From NCBI RefSeq assembly GCF_030407435.1, contig NZ_JASDDK010000004.1, forward strand, positions 248,001-312,000: a stretch of 64,000 bases of DNA. The letters run 5' to 3'. Positions 56,585 through 64,000 of this stretch are shown here, piece by piece. The number at the start of each line of letters is the position of its first letter. The first letter of the stretch is position 1. The stretch is from Winogradskyella bathintestinalis (lineage in GTDB: Bacteria; Bacteroidota; Bacteroidia; Flavobacteriales; Flavobacteriaceae). The notes under the pieces were generated by a model. It did no database searches. It worked only from the letters and a program-made list of their open reading frames with translations, and was not told the origin of the DNA. The position numbers and the translations under genes are program-made.

Positions 56585-57007
56585 TTACGAGGTGACAAAT
56601 GGAATATCATGAGATTGGGCTCGAAAAAAGGATTGTTGTAAACTAGCATAGGATAGTTGGCCGTTTTTAAGAATAATGCCATCAATTTGATCTAGTATTG
56701 GCGAAAAACAGAAGCATTTTATGTTGTCGTATTCTTCATCGGAATGTTCGGCATCAGAAGCTTTGAGATGTACTTTAAAGGTATCGGATAAGGTATTGTA
56801 GTTTCTAATCCAGAGTACCCAACGTTCCATTTTAAAATAAGAAAGTAGTGCCAAATTATCGGCTTTGGTAATCGCGTCCCTTACGGTTTCAGTATCACCA
56901 ATAATGACCATAATGATCATCATTTCCTTTTCAATAAAAGATTTAAATATAGATTCTGCCAGAGCGGCATCATCCAACGGAATAATCGTAGTGCGCTTGA
57001 GATTCAT
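56585..57007 (-). CDS. Hypothetical protein (140 aa), first gene of CHAT operon
   Basis: A compact alpha/beta protein with no signal peptide; MIIMVIIGDTETVRDAI and CFCFSPILDQIDGIIL are its conserved-looking blocks. I do not recognise the family. It leads the six-gene operon, with gaps of 2-35 bp downstream. Confidence 0.65.
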   Translation of the reverse strand: MNLKRTTIIPLDDAALAESIFKSFIEKEMMIIMVIIGDTETVRDAITKADNLALLSYFKMERWVLWIRNYNTLSDTFKVHLKASDAEHSDEEYDNIKCFCFSPILDQIDGIILKNGQLSYASLQQSFFRAQSHDIPFVTS

Positions 57008-57845
57008 AGTATATAGATTTAGACCTTTTGAACTAAATAACTGTTACATACATTGGTTTAAGTTATTTAAGAATTAAAGTGGAATTATGAGACTAAAATC
57101 ACATAACAACACCAGAATTTATTGAATAACCATAAGGGTATAAATACTATTAAAAAATTTCAGTGTGTCTTAAATATCGTATTAGGGAAAGTATTAGGAT
57201 TTATAAATTTAATAAAATTAAACTAATAATCAAATAGTTACAGTACTATTTATACATGATTGATACTTTTATAATTCAATTACAGTCCTAAATTTGACAG
57301 CCATATATTGATATTCTAAATTGAAATTCACGAATATCAGACCTAAATTAGAAGAAATATTGTGGGACTGATTAACTACATAAATACCTCACAACTGCTG
57401 ATTCAAAAATAACAGCTAACGTTGGACTCTTCGAGCTAAGGAATATAACTAGAATTGTAAGATTATAAAATAGATAAGCATATATAAATTTTGAATCAAT
57501 ATTAGAAGTTCTGCATAATTGTTTGAGACATTATCATTGTAACAAAAATAACATGACATTCTAATTTCAAGTCAAAAAAAATCCCAGACTATAAAGTCTG
57601 GGAAATTAAATATTAAGAATAATATATAAAAGTATTGACAATTTTATAGTCACTTTTTAAATGAAATTTTTTGCGAAAAGTTTATGCTGAATGATAATTA
57701 TGTAATAATTATATTATCCAATAAGATCCTCTCAAAACTTTATGCTTATCTAATTCGACAAAATTTAAATGGTCTTAATCCTTGCTCTAAAAATAAGATT
57801 CTAGTACCACTAAATATGTCGTTTAATTGAAATTCGAATTAATTA
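57008..57845. other. 0.84-kb AT-rich non-coding region
   Basis: No plausible gene is seen on either strand. The only clear element is the minus-strand terminator at 57573-57603. The promoter of the CHAT operon should lie at its left end, but no convincing TTTG/TAnnTTTG pair is seen. Confidence 0.6.
57573..57603 (-). terminator. Rho-independent terminator downstream of DUF3467 gene
   Basis: A 9-bp stem TCCCAGACT / AGTCTGGGA (57582-57590 / 57595-57603) with a 4-base loop is followed on the minus strand by eight T. It is about 240 bp past the DUF3467 stop. Confidence 0.85.
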
Positions 57846-58166
57846 TTAAGCTTGTCCCGTTGGACCAAAATTGAGCGGTATTGGTGGTTGTTCGTAATCC
57901 TTTATTTCACCATGAGCTTTTTCAAAGCGGTCAACATTATCACTTAAAGCTTTTAATAAACGTTTAGCATGTTGAGGTGTTAAAATTATACGTGACTTAA
58001 CTTTACTTTTCGGTGTACCAGGCATAATACTAACGAAATCAACTACAAACTCTGAAACAGAATGATTGATAATCGCTAGGTTAGAGTAGGTACCTTCTGC
58101 TACTTTTTCGTCTAATTCTATGTTTATTTGTCCTTTTTTTTGAGGATTCTTTTTTTCGTCTGCCAT
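57846..58166 (-). CDS. DUF3467 protein
   Basis: This 106-residue protein matches DUF3467: NIELDEKVAEGTYSNLAIINHS, FVVDFVSIMPGTPKSKVKSR and ILTPQHAKRLLKAL. It is a conserved small protein commonly located after rpoC in Bacteroidota. Its function is unknown. It is separated from rpoC by a hairpin, so it may have its own promoter. Confidence 0.93.
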   Translation of the reverse strand: MADEKKNPQKKGQINIELDEKVAEGTYSNLAIINHSVSEFVVDFVSIMPGTPKSKVKSRIILTPQHAKRLLKALSDNVDRFEKAHGEIKDYEQPPIPLNFGPTGQA

Positions 58167-58303
58167 CTTAATTTTTGTTAAGCTTCCACGAAAGTGGAAG
58201 TCTATATTTTAAATCTTTTAATTCCCAAGTAAAGAGGGAATATCGTTATGTTAGTTAATTTAATATCTAAAAGGTTTTTATAACCCTGTAAAAATTGAAA
58301 TTT

Positions 58304-58338
58304 AAAAAGCCTTCAGGTTTAATAACTTGAAGGCTTTT
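58304..58338 (-). terminator. Terminator after rpoC
   Basis: An 11-bp stem AAAAGCCTTCA / TGAAGGCTTTT (58305-58315 / 58328-58338) lies 103 bp past the rpoC stop. A T-run follows on the minus strand and the stem is also T-rich in the other direction. Confidence 0.8.
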
Positions 58339-58440
58339 ATCTGTTATATGTACTTAAGAATGAGATCCTGAATTAAATTCAGAATAAATTCGACTATTAG
58401 ATTTTACTTCGCTTTCGGCTCGATAAAATCCGTGCATCAT

Positions 58441-61400
58441 TTAATTAAAATTCATCTCTTCTTTAGCCTTCATCATTTCATTAAATTCTTGTTTAGAACC
58501 AACGATGATGTTTTCATATTCTCTAACTCCAGTACCTGCAGGTATTCTATGACCCACAATTACATTTTCTTTAAGTCCTTCAAGAGAATCTATTTTACCA
58601 TTTACAGCCGCTTCGTTAAGAACTTTTGTTGTTTCTTGGAACGATGCTGCAGATATAAACGACTTCGTCTGTAACGAAGCTCTTGTAATACCTTGTAATA
58701 TTGGAGTTGCAGTCGCAGGACTAGCGTCTCTAGCAGTTACAAGATTCTTATCTTCTCTTCGTAGACTAGAATTCTCATCTCTTAAATCTCTTACCGTTAC
58801 AATTTGACCAGACTTTAAGTTCTGAGAATCACCAGCATCTTCAACCACTTTCATTCCGAAAATCTTATCGTTTTCTTCAATGAAATCTGATTTATGAACT
58901 AATTGGTTTTCTAAGAAAATGGTGTCACCAGAATCAATAATTCTAACTTTACGCATCATCTGTCTTACTACAACCTCGAAATGCTTATCATTAATCTTCA
59001 CACCTTGTAAACGATATACTTCTTGTACTTCATTTACTAAGTATTGTTGTACCGCAGAAGGGCCTTTAATGTTAAGAATATCATTTGGTGTTATAGAACC
59101 ATCAGAAAGAGGCATACCTGCTTTTACATAATCATTCTCTTGTACAAGGATCTGATTCGATAATTTCACTAAGTATTTCTTAACCTCACCTAATTTAGAT
59201 TCGATAATAATCTCACGGTTACCACGCTTAATTTTACCAAATGAAACCACACCATCAATCGCACTTACAACAGCTGGATTAGATGGGTTACGTGCTTCAA
59301 ATAATTCCGTTACACGAGGAAGACCACCAGTAATATCACCAGCTTTAGCCGATTTACGAGGTATTTTAACCAAAATCTTACCGATTTCAATTTTATCACC
59401 ATCATCGATCATAATGTGAGCACCTACTGGTAAATTGTAAGAACGGATAGTTTCACCTTTATCATCTTCAATTAATAACGTTGGAATCAACTTCTTGTTT
59501 CTAGATTCTGAAATTACTTTCTCTTGGAAACCTGTTTGTTCATCAATTTCGACTTGATATGTTACACCTTGCTCAATGTTTTCATATCGCACCTTACCGG
59601 CAAATTCCGAAATAATTACACCATTATATGGATCCCATTGAGAAATCACATCTCCCTTCTTCACTTTATCACCTGGTTGCACATAAATAAATGAACCATA
59701 CGTAATATTATTAGTACTTAAAACAATACCTGTTTTGGCATCAATTAATTTCAATTCTGAAGTTCTAGAGATCACTACATCAACTTCGTTGCCTTCGTTA
59801 TCTTTAGATTTTACAGTCTTTAAATCTTCGATTTCTGCAATACCATCAAACTTAACTGTTAATTTATTATCTTCAGAAATGTTACTTGCAATACCACCCA
59901 CGTGGAATGTACGTAACGTTAACTGTGTACCTGGTTCTCCAATGGACTGCGCGGCTACTACACCAACAGCTTCACCACGTTGAACCATTTTACCTGTAGC
60001 TAAATTACGACCGTAACATTTCACACAGATACCTTTCTTGGCTTCACAAGATAATGGTGAACGAACCTCAATTGAATCTAATGGAGAATCACCAATTTTC
60101 TTAGCGATAATATCATCAATATGGCCACCAGCTTCTACCAATAACTCTTCAGTTAATGGGTTGTAAACATCATTTAAAGATGTTCTACCAACAATTCTAG
60201 CTTCTAATTTTTCAACAATTTCTTCATTCTTCTTAAGTGCAGAAACTTCAATCCCTCTTAAAGTACCACAATCCTCTTCATAAACGATAACATCTTGAGA
60301 TACATCTACTAAACGACGTGTTAAGTAACCTGCATCGGCAGTTTTAAGAGCCGTATCTGCAAGTCCTTTACGTGCACCGTGAGTAGAAATAAAGTATTCT
60401 AAAATTGAAAGACCTTCCTTAAAATTAGAAAGAATTGGATTTTCAATAATTTCACCACCAGCAGCTGTAGATTTTTTAGGCTTAGCCATTAATCCACGCA
60501 TACCAGTTAACTGACGAATTTGTTCTTTAGAACCCCTTGCACCAGAATCAAGCATCATAAACACCGAGTTAAATCCTTGTTGATCTTCTCGGATACGTTT
60601 CATTGATAATTCTGTCAATTCAGCATTTGTTGAAGTCCAAATATCAATAACTTGGTTATAACGTTCGTTGTTGGTAATAAGTCCCATATTATAGTTACCC
60701 ATAATACCATCAACTTGCTTGTTTGCTGAATCAATCATGCCTTGCTTCTCAGCTGGAATAATAATATCACCTAAACTGAATGATAATCCACCTTGAAAGG
60801 CGAATTTGTATCCTAATGTTTTAATCTCATCTAAGAAATCAGCTGTTTCAGGTACACTTGTCTTTTTAAGAATACCATGAATAATTTCTCTTAATGATTT
60901 TTTAGTTAATACCTCATTAATATAACCAGCTGCAGCAGGTACTTTTTCATTAAAAAGTACACGACCTACAGTCGTTTCTATAATTTGTTTAGTAAGCTCG
61001 CCTTCTTCATTGAAATCGAAAGTTCTTACTTTAATTCCGGCATTTAAGTCTACACGTTTCTCGTTGTAAGCAATAGTAACTTCTTCTGGAGAATAGAACG
61101 TTAATCCTTCACCTTTTACAGTATAGTCTTCATCAGTTTTACGCAACTTGGTCATATAATATAAACCAAGAACCATATCCTGAGAAGGTACAGTAACTGG
61201 AGAACCATTAGCTGGGTTCAAAATATTATGTGAAGCCAACATCAATAACTGACATTCTAAAATAGCTTCTGGTCCTAATGGTAAATGAACCGCCATCTGG
61301 TCACCATCGAAATCGGCATTAAAAGCCGTACACACTAATGGGTGTAACTGAATTGCTTTACCTTCAATAAGCTTAGGTTGGAACGCTTGAATACCAAGTC

Positions 61401-62742
61401 GGTGTAACGTAGGAGCACGATTTAAAAGAACTGGATGTCCTTTTAAAACATTCTCTAAGATATCCCAAACTACAGGTTCTTTTCTATCTATAATTTTCTT
61501 TGCAGATTTAACCGTTTTTACGATACCTCTTTCAATCAACTTTCTGATGATAAAAGGCTTATAAAGCTCAGCTGCCATTCCTTTTGGCAATCCACATTCA
61601 AATAATTTCAATTCTGGTCCAACAACAATTACAGAACGTGCAGAGTAATCAACACGCTTACCTAGTAAGTTTTGACGGAAACGTCCTTGCTTACCTTTAA
61701 GTGAATCTGATAATGATTTTAAGGGCCTGTTAGAATCTGTTTTTACTGCTGATGATTTACGTGTGTTATCAAACAATGAATCTACTGATTCTTGCAACAT
61801 ACGTTTTTCATTACGTAAAATCACTTCCGGTGCTTTTATCTCTACCAAACGCTTTAAACGGTTGTTACGAATAATTACACGACGATATAAATCATTTAAA
61901 TCTGAAGTTGCAAAACGACCACCATCTAAAGGCACTAAAGGTCTTAATTCTGGTGGAATTACAGGAACAGCCTTCATGATCATCCACTCAGGTCTATTTT
62001 CTCTATTTAAATTTGAATCTCTAAAGGCTTCAACAACTTGTAGACGCTTTAAAGCTTCAGTCTTACGTTGCTTAGAAGTTTCGTTATTCGCTTTATGTCT
62101 TAAATCGTAAGATAATTGATCTAAATCAATTCTTGCCAATAGGTCTATTAAACATTCCGCACCCATCTTAGCGATGAACTTATTAGGATCCGTATCATCT
62201 AAATACTGATTTTCTTGTGGAATCGATTCTAAAATATTTAGATACTCTTCTTCCGTAAGGAAATCCATTTTTTGAATTGGTTCTCCTTCAGCATTCATGG
62301 CAATACCTGGCTGAATTACCACATAACGCTCATAATAGATAATCATATCTAATTTCTTAGATGGTAATCCAAGAAGGTAACCTATTTTATTTGGTAACGA
62401 ACGGAAATACCAGATATGCGCAACTGGCACCACCAAATTAATGTGACCAACACGATCTCTACGAACTTTCTTTTCTGTTACTTCTACACCACAACGATCA
62501 CAAACAATACCTTTATAACGTATTCTTTTATATTTACCACAAGCACATTCAAAATCCTTTACAGGACCAAAAATACGCTCACAGAACAAACCATCTCTTT
62601 CTGGTTTGTGAGTTCGATAATTAATAGTTTCTGGTTTTAAGACCTCACCACGAGATTCTGCCAAAACAGACTCAGGTGACGCTAAACCAATAGAAATTTT
62701 ATTAAATTTCTGTACTGTATTCTTATCTTGTTTTCTTGCCAT
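58441..62742 (-). CDS. rpoC: DNA-directed RNA polymerase subunit beta'
   Basis: This 1433-residue RpoC has zinc-binding [20 protein letters not shown] near residues 66-85, the catalytic [12 protein letters not shown] near 470-481, the bridge-helix/trigger-loop region ([12 protein letters not shown] and [13 protein letters not shown]) and the second zinc site ([16 protein letters not shown]). Length is typical of Bacteroidota. It is 81 bp downstream of rpoB on the same strand. It is a core gene and shows no anomaly. Confidence 0.99.
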   Translation of the reverse strand: MARKQDKNTVQKFNKISIGLASPESVLAESRGEVLKPETINYRTHKPERDGLFCERIFGPVKDFECACGKYKRIRYKGIVCDRCGVEVTEKKVRRDRVGHINLVVPVAHIWYFRSLPNKIGYLLGLPSKKLDMIIYYERYVVIQPGIAMNAEGEPIQKMDFLTEEEYLNILESIPQENQYLDDTDPNKFIAKMGAECLIDLLARIDLDQLSYDLRHKANNETSKQRKTEALKRLQVVEAFRDSNLNRENRPEWMIMKAVPVIPPELRPLVPLDGGRFATSDLNDLYRRVIIRNNRLKRLVEIKAPEVILRNEKRMLQESVDSLFDNTRKSSAVKTDSNRPLKSLSDSLKGKQGRFRQNLLGKRVDYSARSVIVVGPELKLFECGLPKGMAAELYKPFIIRKLIERGIVKTVKSAKKIIDRKEPVVWDILENVLKGHPVLLNRAPTLHRLGIQAFQPKLIEGKAIQLHPLVCTAFNADFDGDQMAVHLPLGPEAILECQLLMLASHNILNPANGSPVTVPSQDMVLGLYYMTKLRKTDEDYTVKGEGLTFYSPEEVTIAYNEKRVDLNAGIKVRTFDFNEEGELTKQIIETTVGRVLFNEKVPAAAGYINEVLTKKSLREIIHGILKKTSVPETADFLDEIKTLGYKFAFQGGLSFSLGDIIIPAEKQGMIDSANKQVDGIMGNYNMGLITNNERYNQVIDIWTSTNAELTELSMKRIREDQQGFNSVFMMLDSGARGSKEQIRQLTGMRGLMAKPKKSTAAGGEIIENPILSNFKEGLSILEYFISTHGARKGLADTALKTADAGYLTRRLVDVSQDVIVYEEDCGTLRGIEVSALKKNEEIVEKLEARIVGRTSLNDVYNPLTEELLVEAGGHIDDIIAKKIGDSPLDSIEVRSPLSCEAKKGICVKCYGRNLATGKMVQRGEAVGVVAAQSIGEPGTQLTLRTFHVGGIASNISEDNKLTVKFDGIAEIEDLKTVKSKDNEGNEVDVVISRTSELKLIDAKTGIVLSTNNITYGSFIYVQPGDKVKKGDVISQWDPYNGVIISEFAGKVRYENIEQGVTYQVEIDEQTGFQEKVISESRNKKLIPTLLIEDDKGETIRSYNLPVGAHIMIDDGDKIEIGKILVKIPRKSAKAGDITGGLPRVTELFEARNPSNPAVVSAIDGVVSFGKIKRGNREIIIESKLGEVKKYLVKLSNQILVQENDYVKAGMPLSDGSITPNDILNIKGPSAVQQYLVNEVQEVYRLQGVKINDKHFEVVVRQMMRKVRIIDSGDTIFLENQLVHKSDFIEENDKIFGMKVVEDAGDSQNLKSGQIVTVRDLRDENSSLRREDKNLVTARDASPATATPILQGITRASLQTKSFISAASFQETTKVLNEAAVNGKIDSLEGLKENVIVGHRIPAGTGVREYENIIVGSKQEFNEMMKAKEEMNFN

Positions 62743-62752
62743 TTCTTTATAG

Positions 62753-62816
62753 TATTCAGTCGCAGTCGCAGTTTTCAGTTAGCAAAGTCTGCCTACTGTA
62801 AACTGAGACTGTCAAC
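62753..62816. repeat. CAGT/ACTG-rich intergenic repeat between rpoB and rpoC
   Basis: The 81-bp spacer is made of short ACTGAAAACTGCGACTGCGACTG-like units (read on the minus strand in pieces CAGTCTCAGTTTACAGT and AACTGAAAACTG). Similar ACTG-rich spacers are dispersed in Flavobacteria genomes. It lies inside a transcribed operon. Confidence 0.5.
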
Positions 62817-62823
62817 TATAAAT

Positions 62824-64000
62824 TTATTCTTCTAATCTAATATCCAATCCTAAACCTTTCAACTCGTGCATAAGTACGTTGAACGATTCTGGAAGTCCTG
62901 GTTCTGGCATTGGCTCACCCTTAACGATTGCTTCGTAAGTTTTTGCTCTACCAATTACATCATCTGATTTTACGGTTAAGATTTCACGTAGTGTACTTGA
63001 TGCTCCATAAGCTTCAAGTGCCCAAACCTCCATTTCACCAAAACGTTGTCCACCAAATTGTGCTTTACCACCAAGTGGTTGTTGCGTAATTAATGAGTAC
63101 GGTCCAATAGAACGTGCGTGCATTTTATCATCAATCATGTGTCCAAGCTTAATCATATAGATTACACCAACTGTCGCCGGTTGATCGAAACGATCACCTG
63201 TACCACCATCATATAAATAAGTATGACCGAATCTTGGAATACCAGCTTCATCTGTGTACGCGTTAATCTGATCTAATGTAGCACCATCAAAAATTGGAGT
63301 GGCATACTTTTTACCTAAATCCTTACCAGCCCAACCTAGAACAGTTTCATAGATTTGTCCGATATTCATACGAGAAGGTACACCAAGTGGATTTAATACA
63401 ATATCAACTGGAGTTCCATCTTCAAGGAAAGGCATATCTTCTTGACGTACAATACGTGCAACAATACCTTTGTTACCGTGACGACCTGCCATCTTATCGC
63501 CTACTTTAAGTTTTCGCTTTTTAGCGATGTAAACTTTAGCAAGTTTGATGATTCCTGCTGGTAATTCATCACCAACTGAAATAGTAAACTTTTCACGTCT
63601 TAACGATCCTTGAAGGTCATTTTCCTTAATCTTATAGTTATGGATTAAATCGGCAACAAGTTCGTTTGTATGATCGTCTGTCGTCCACTTTCCTGAAGTT
63701 AAGTGCGTATAATCATCTACAGCATTTAACATCTTTAAGGTGTATTTTTTACCTTTTGGAATAATCTCCTCACCTAAATCATTATAAATTCCTTGAGCTG
63801 TCTTACCATTAACGATGTTAAATAATTTTTCAACAACGATATTTTTAAGATCATCAAATCTGTTATCGTAAGCATCTTCCAGCTTTTCGATATCTTCTTT
63901 GTCTTGAGCTCTTTTACGTTTATCTTTAACGGCTCTGGCAAATAATTTCTTATCGATAACAACACCGTTCAATGAAGGCGATGCTTTTAAAGAGGCATCT
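62824..64000 (-). CDS. rpoB: DNA-directed RNA polymerase subunit beta, 3' part
   Basis: The frame stays open through the right edge ([20 protein letters not shown] at the N-side), so only the last 392 residues are in view and no real start is present; the leucine codon TTG at 63972 is internal. RpoB C-terminal motifs include [47 protein letters not shown] and [27 protein letters not shown] in pieces. It is a core gene preceding rpoC. Confidence 0.99.
   Translation of the reverse strand, partial: DASLKASPSLNGVVIDKKLFARAVKDKRKRAQDKEDIEKLEDAYDNRFDDLKNIVVEKLFNIVNGKTAQGIYNDLGEEIIPKGKKYTLKMLNAVDDYTHLTSGKWTTDDHTNELVADLIHNYKIKENDLQGSLRREKFTISVGDELPAGIIKLAKVYIAKKRKLKVGDKMAGRHGNKGIVARIVRQEDMPFLEDGTPVDIVLNPLGVPSRMNIGQIYETVLGWAGKDLGKKYATPIFDGATLDQINAYTDEAGIPRFGHTYLYDGGTGDRFDQPATVGVIYMIKLGHMIDDKMHARSIGPYSLITQQPLGGKAQFGGQRFGEMEVWALEAYGASSTLREILTVKSDDVIGRAKTYEAIVKGEPMPEPGLPESFNVLMHELKGLGLDIRLEE

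Noticed and set aside
63970..63972. TTG as the start of rpoB
   Set aside because: The frame continues upstream with conserved RpoB residues to the window edge; the codon is an internal Leu.

Overview
This is an AT-rich window with Bacteroidota-type features. It carries a SusC/SusD pair, lipoproteins with short Bacteroidota lipoboxes, a TTTG-N19-TAnnTTTG promoter, and a rpoB-rpoC-DUF3467 neighbourhood. It most likely comes from a (marine) member of the Flavobacteriia. No complete phage, integrase or CRISPR array is visible.

Region 1 (1-10.8 kb) is a defence island read entirely on the minus strand. In transcription order it holds hipB-hipS-hipT (tripartite HipBST toxin-antitoxin), a WYL-domain regulator, a DNA adenine methylase fused to a specificity-like domain and a histidine-kinase module, a receiver-domain protein, hsdM, hsdS, and a defence-type reverse transcriptase that runs off the left edge. 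The methylase-kinase and its receiver partner look like a two-component system built on a type I methylase, and this is the most unusual element here. The reverse transcriptase is preceded by a roughly 310-nt region closed by a perfect 9-bp long-range inverted repeat, as expected for a templating ncRNA. No hsdR is in view. Three TATACC-N6-GGTATA operators exactly 40 bp apart precede hipB.

Region 2 (10.8-45.2 kb) is a polysaccharide utilisation locus. It has a GntR regulator, a DUF5004-like and a DUF4961-like lipoprotein or secreted protein, SusC, SusD, GH92 alpha-mannosidase, a large FG-GAP/ASPIC lipoprotein, a ROK-kinase/mannose-6-phosphate-isomerase fusion, a sugar porter, a TPR lipoprotein, three beta-propeller proteins of DUF4185-like type, a PAP2/haloperoxidase-like lipoprotein and a sialate O-acetylesterase-like enzyme. 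It also has a full non-phosphorylative sugar-acid route: mutarotase-like, two SDR dehydrogenases, SMP-30 lactonase, UxuA-type dehydratase and FAH hydrolase. Mannose would go through the kinase-isomerase fusion, and a second sugar (a 6-deoxyhexose or an aldonate) through the oxidative route to pyruvate. Five copies of a TATGT-N4-ACATA palindrome mark both ends and the divergent centre of the locus, and one overlaps the gntR transcription start. A roughly 75-bp imperfect direct repeat lies at each outer edge of the locus; the right copy is followed by a strong terminator and may be a small RNA.

Region 3 (45.2-57 kb) has two small unknown genes and then a tightly packed six-gene minus-strand operon. 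This operon centres on a 1790-residue protein with two alpha/beta-hydrolase domains and a CHAT caspase-like domain. Its partners are a coiled-coil outer-membrane-like protein, a peptidoglycan-binding protein with an L,D-transpeptidase-like HxG/SxGC motif, a lipoprotein, a FAD-linked oxidase and an unknown 140-residue protein. I do not recognise it as a described system.

Region 4 (57-64 kb) is core genome: DUF3467, rpoC and the 3' part of rpoB, all on the minus strand.
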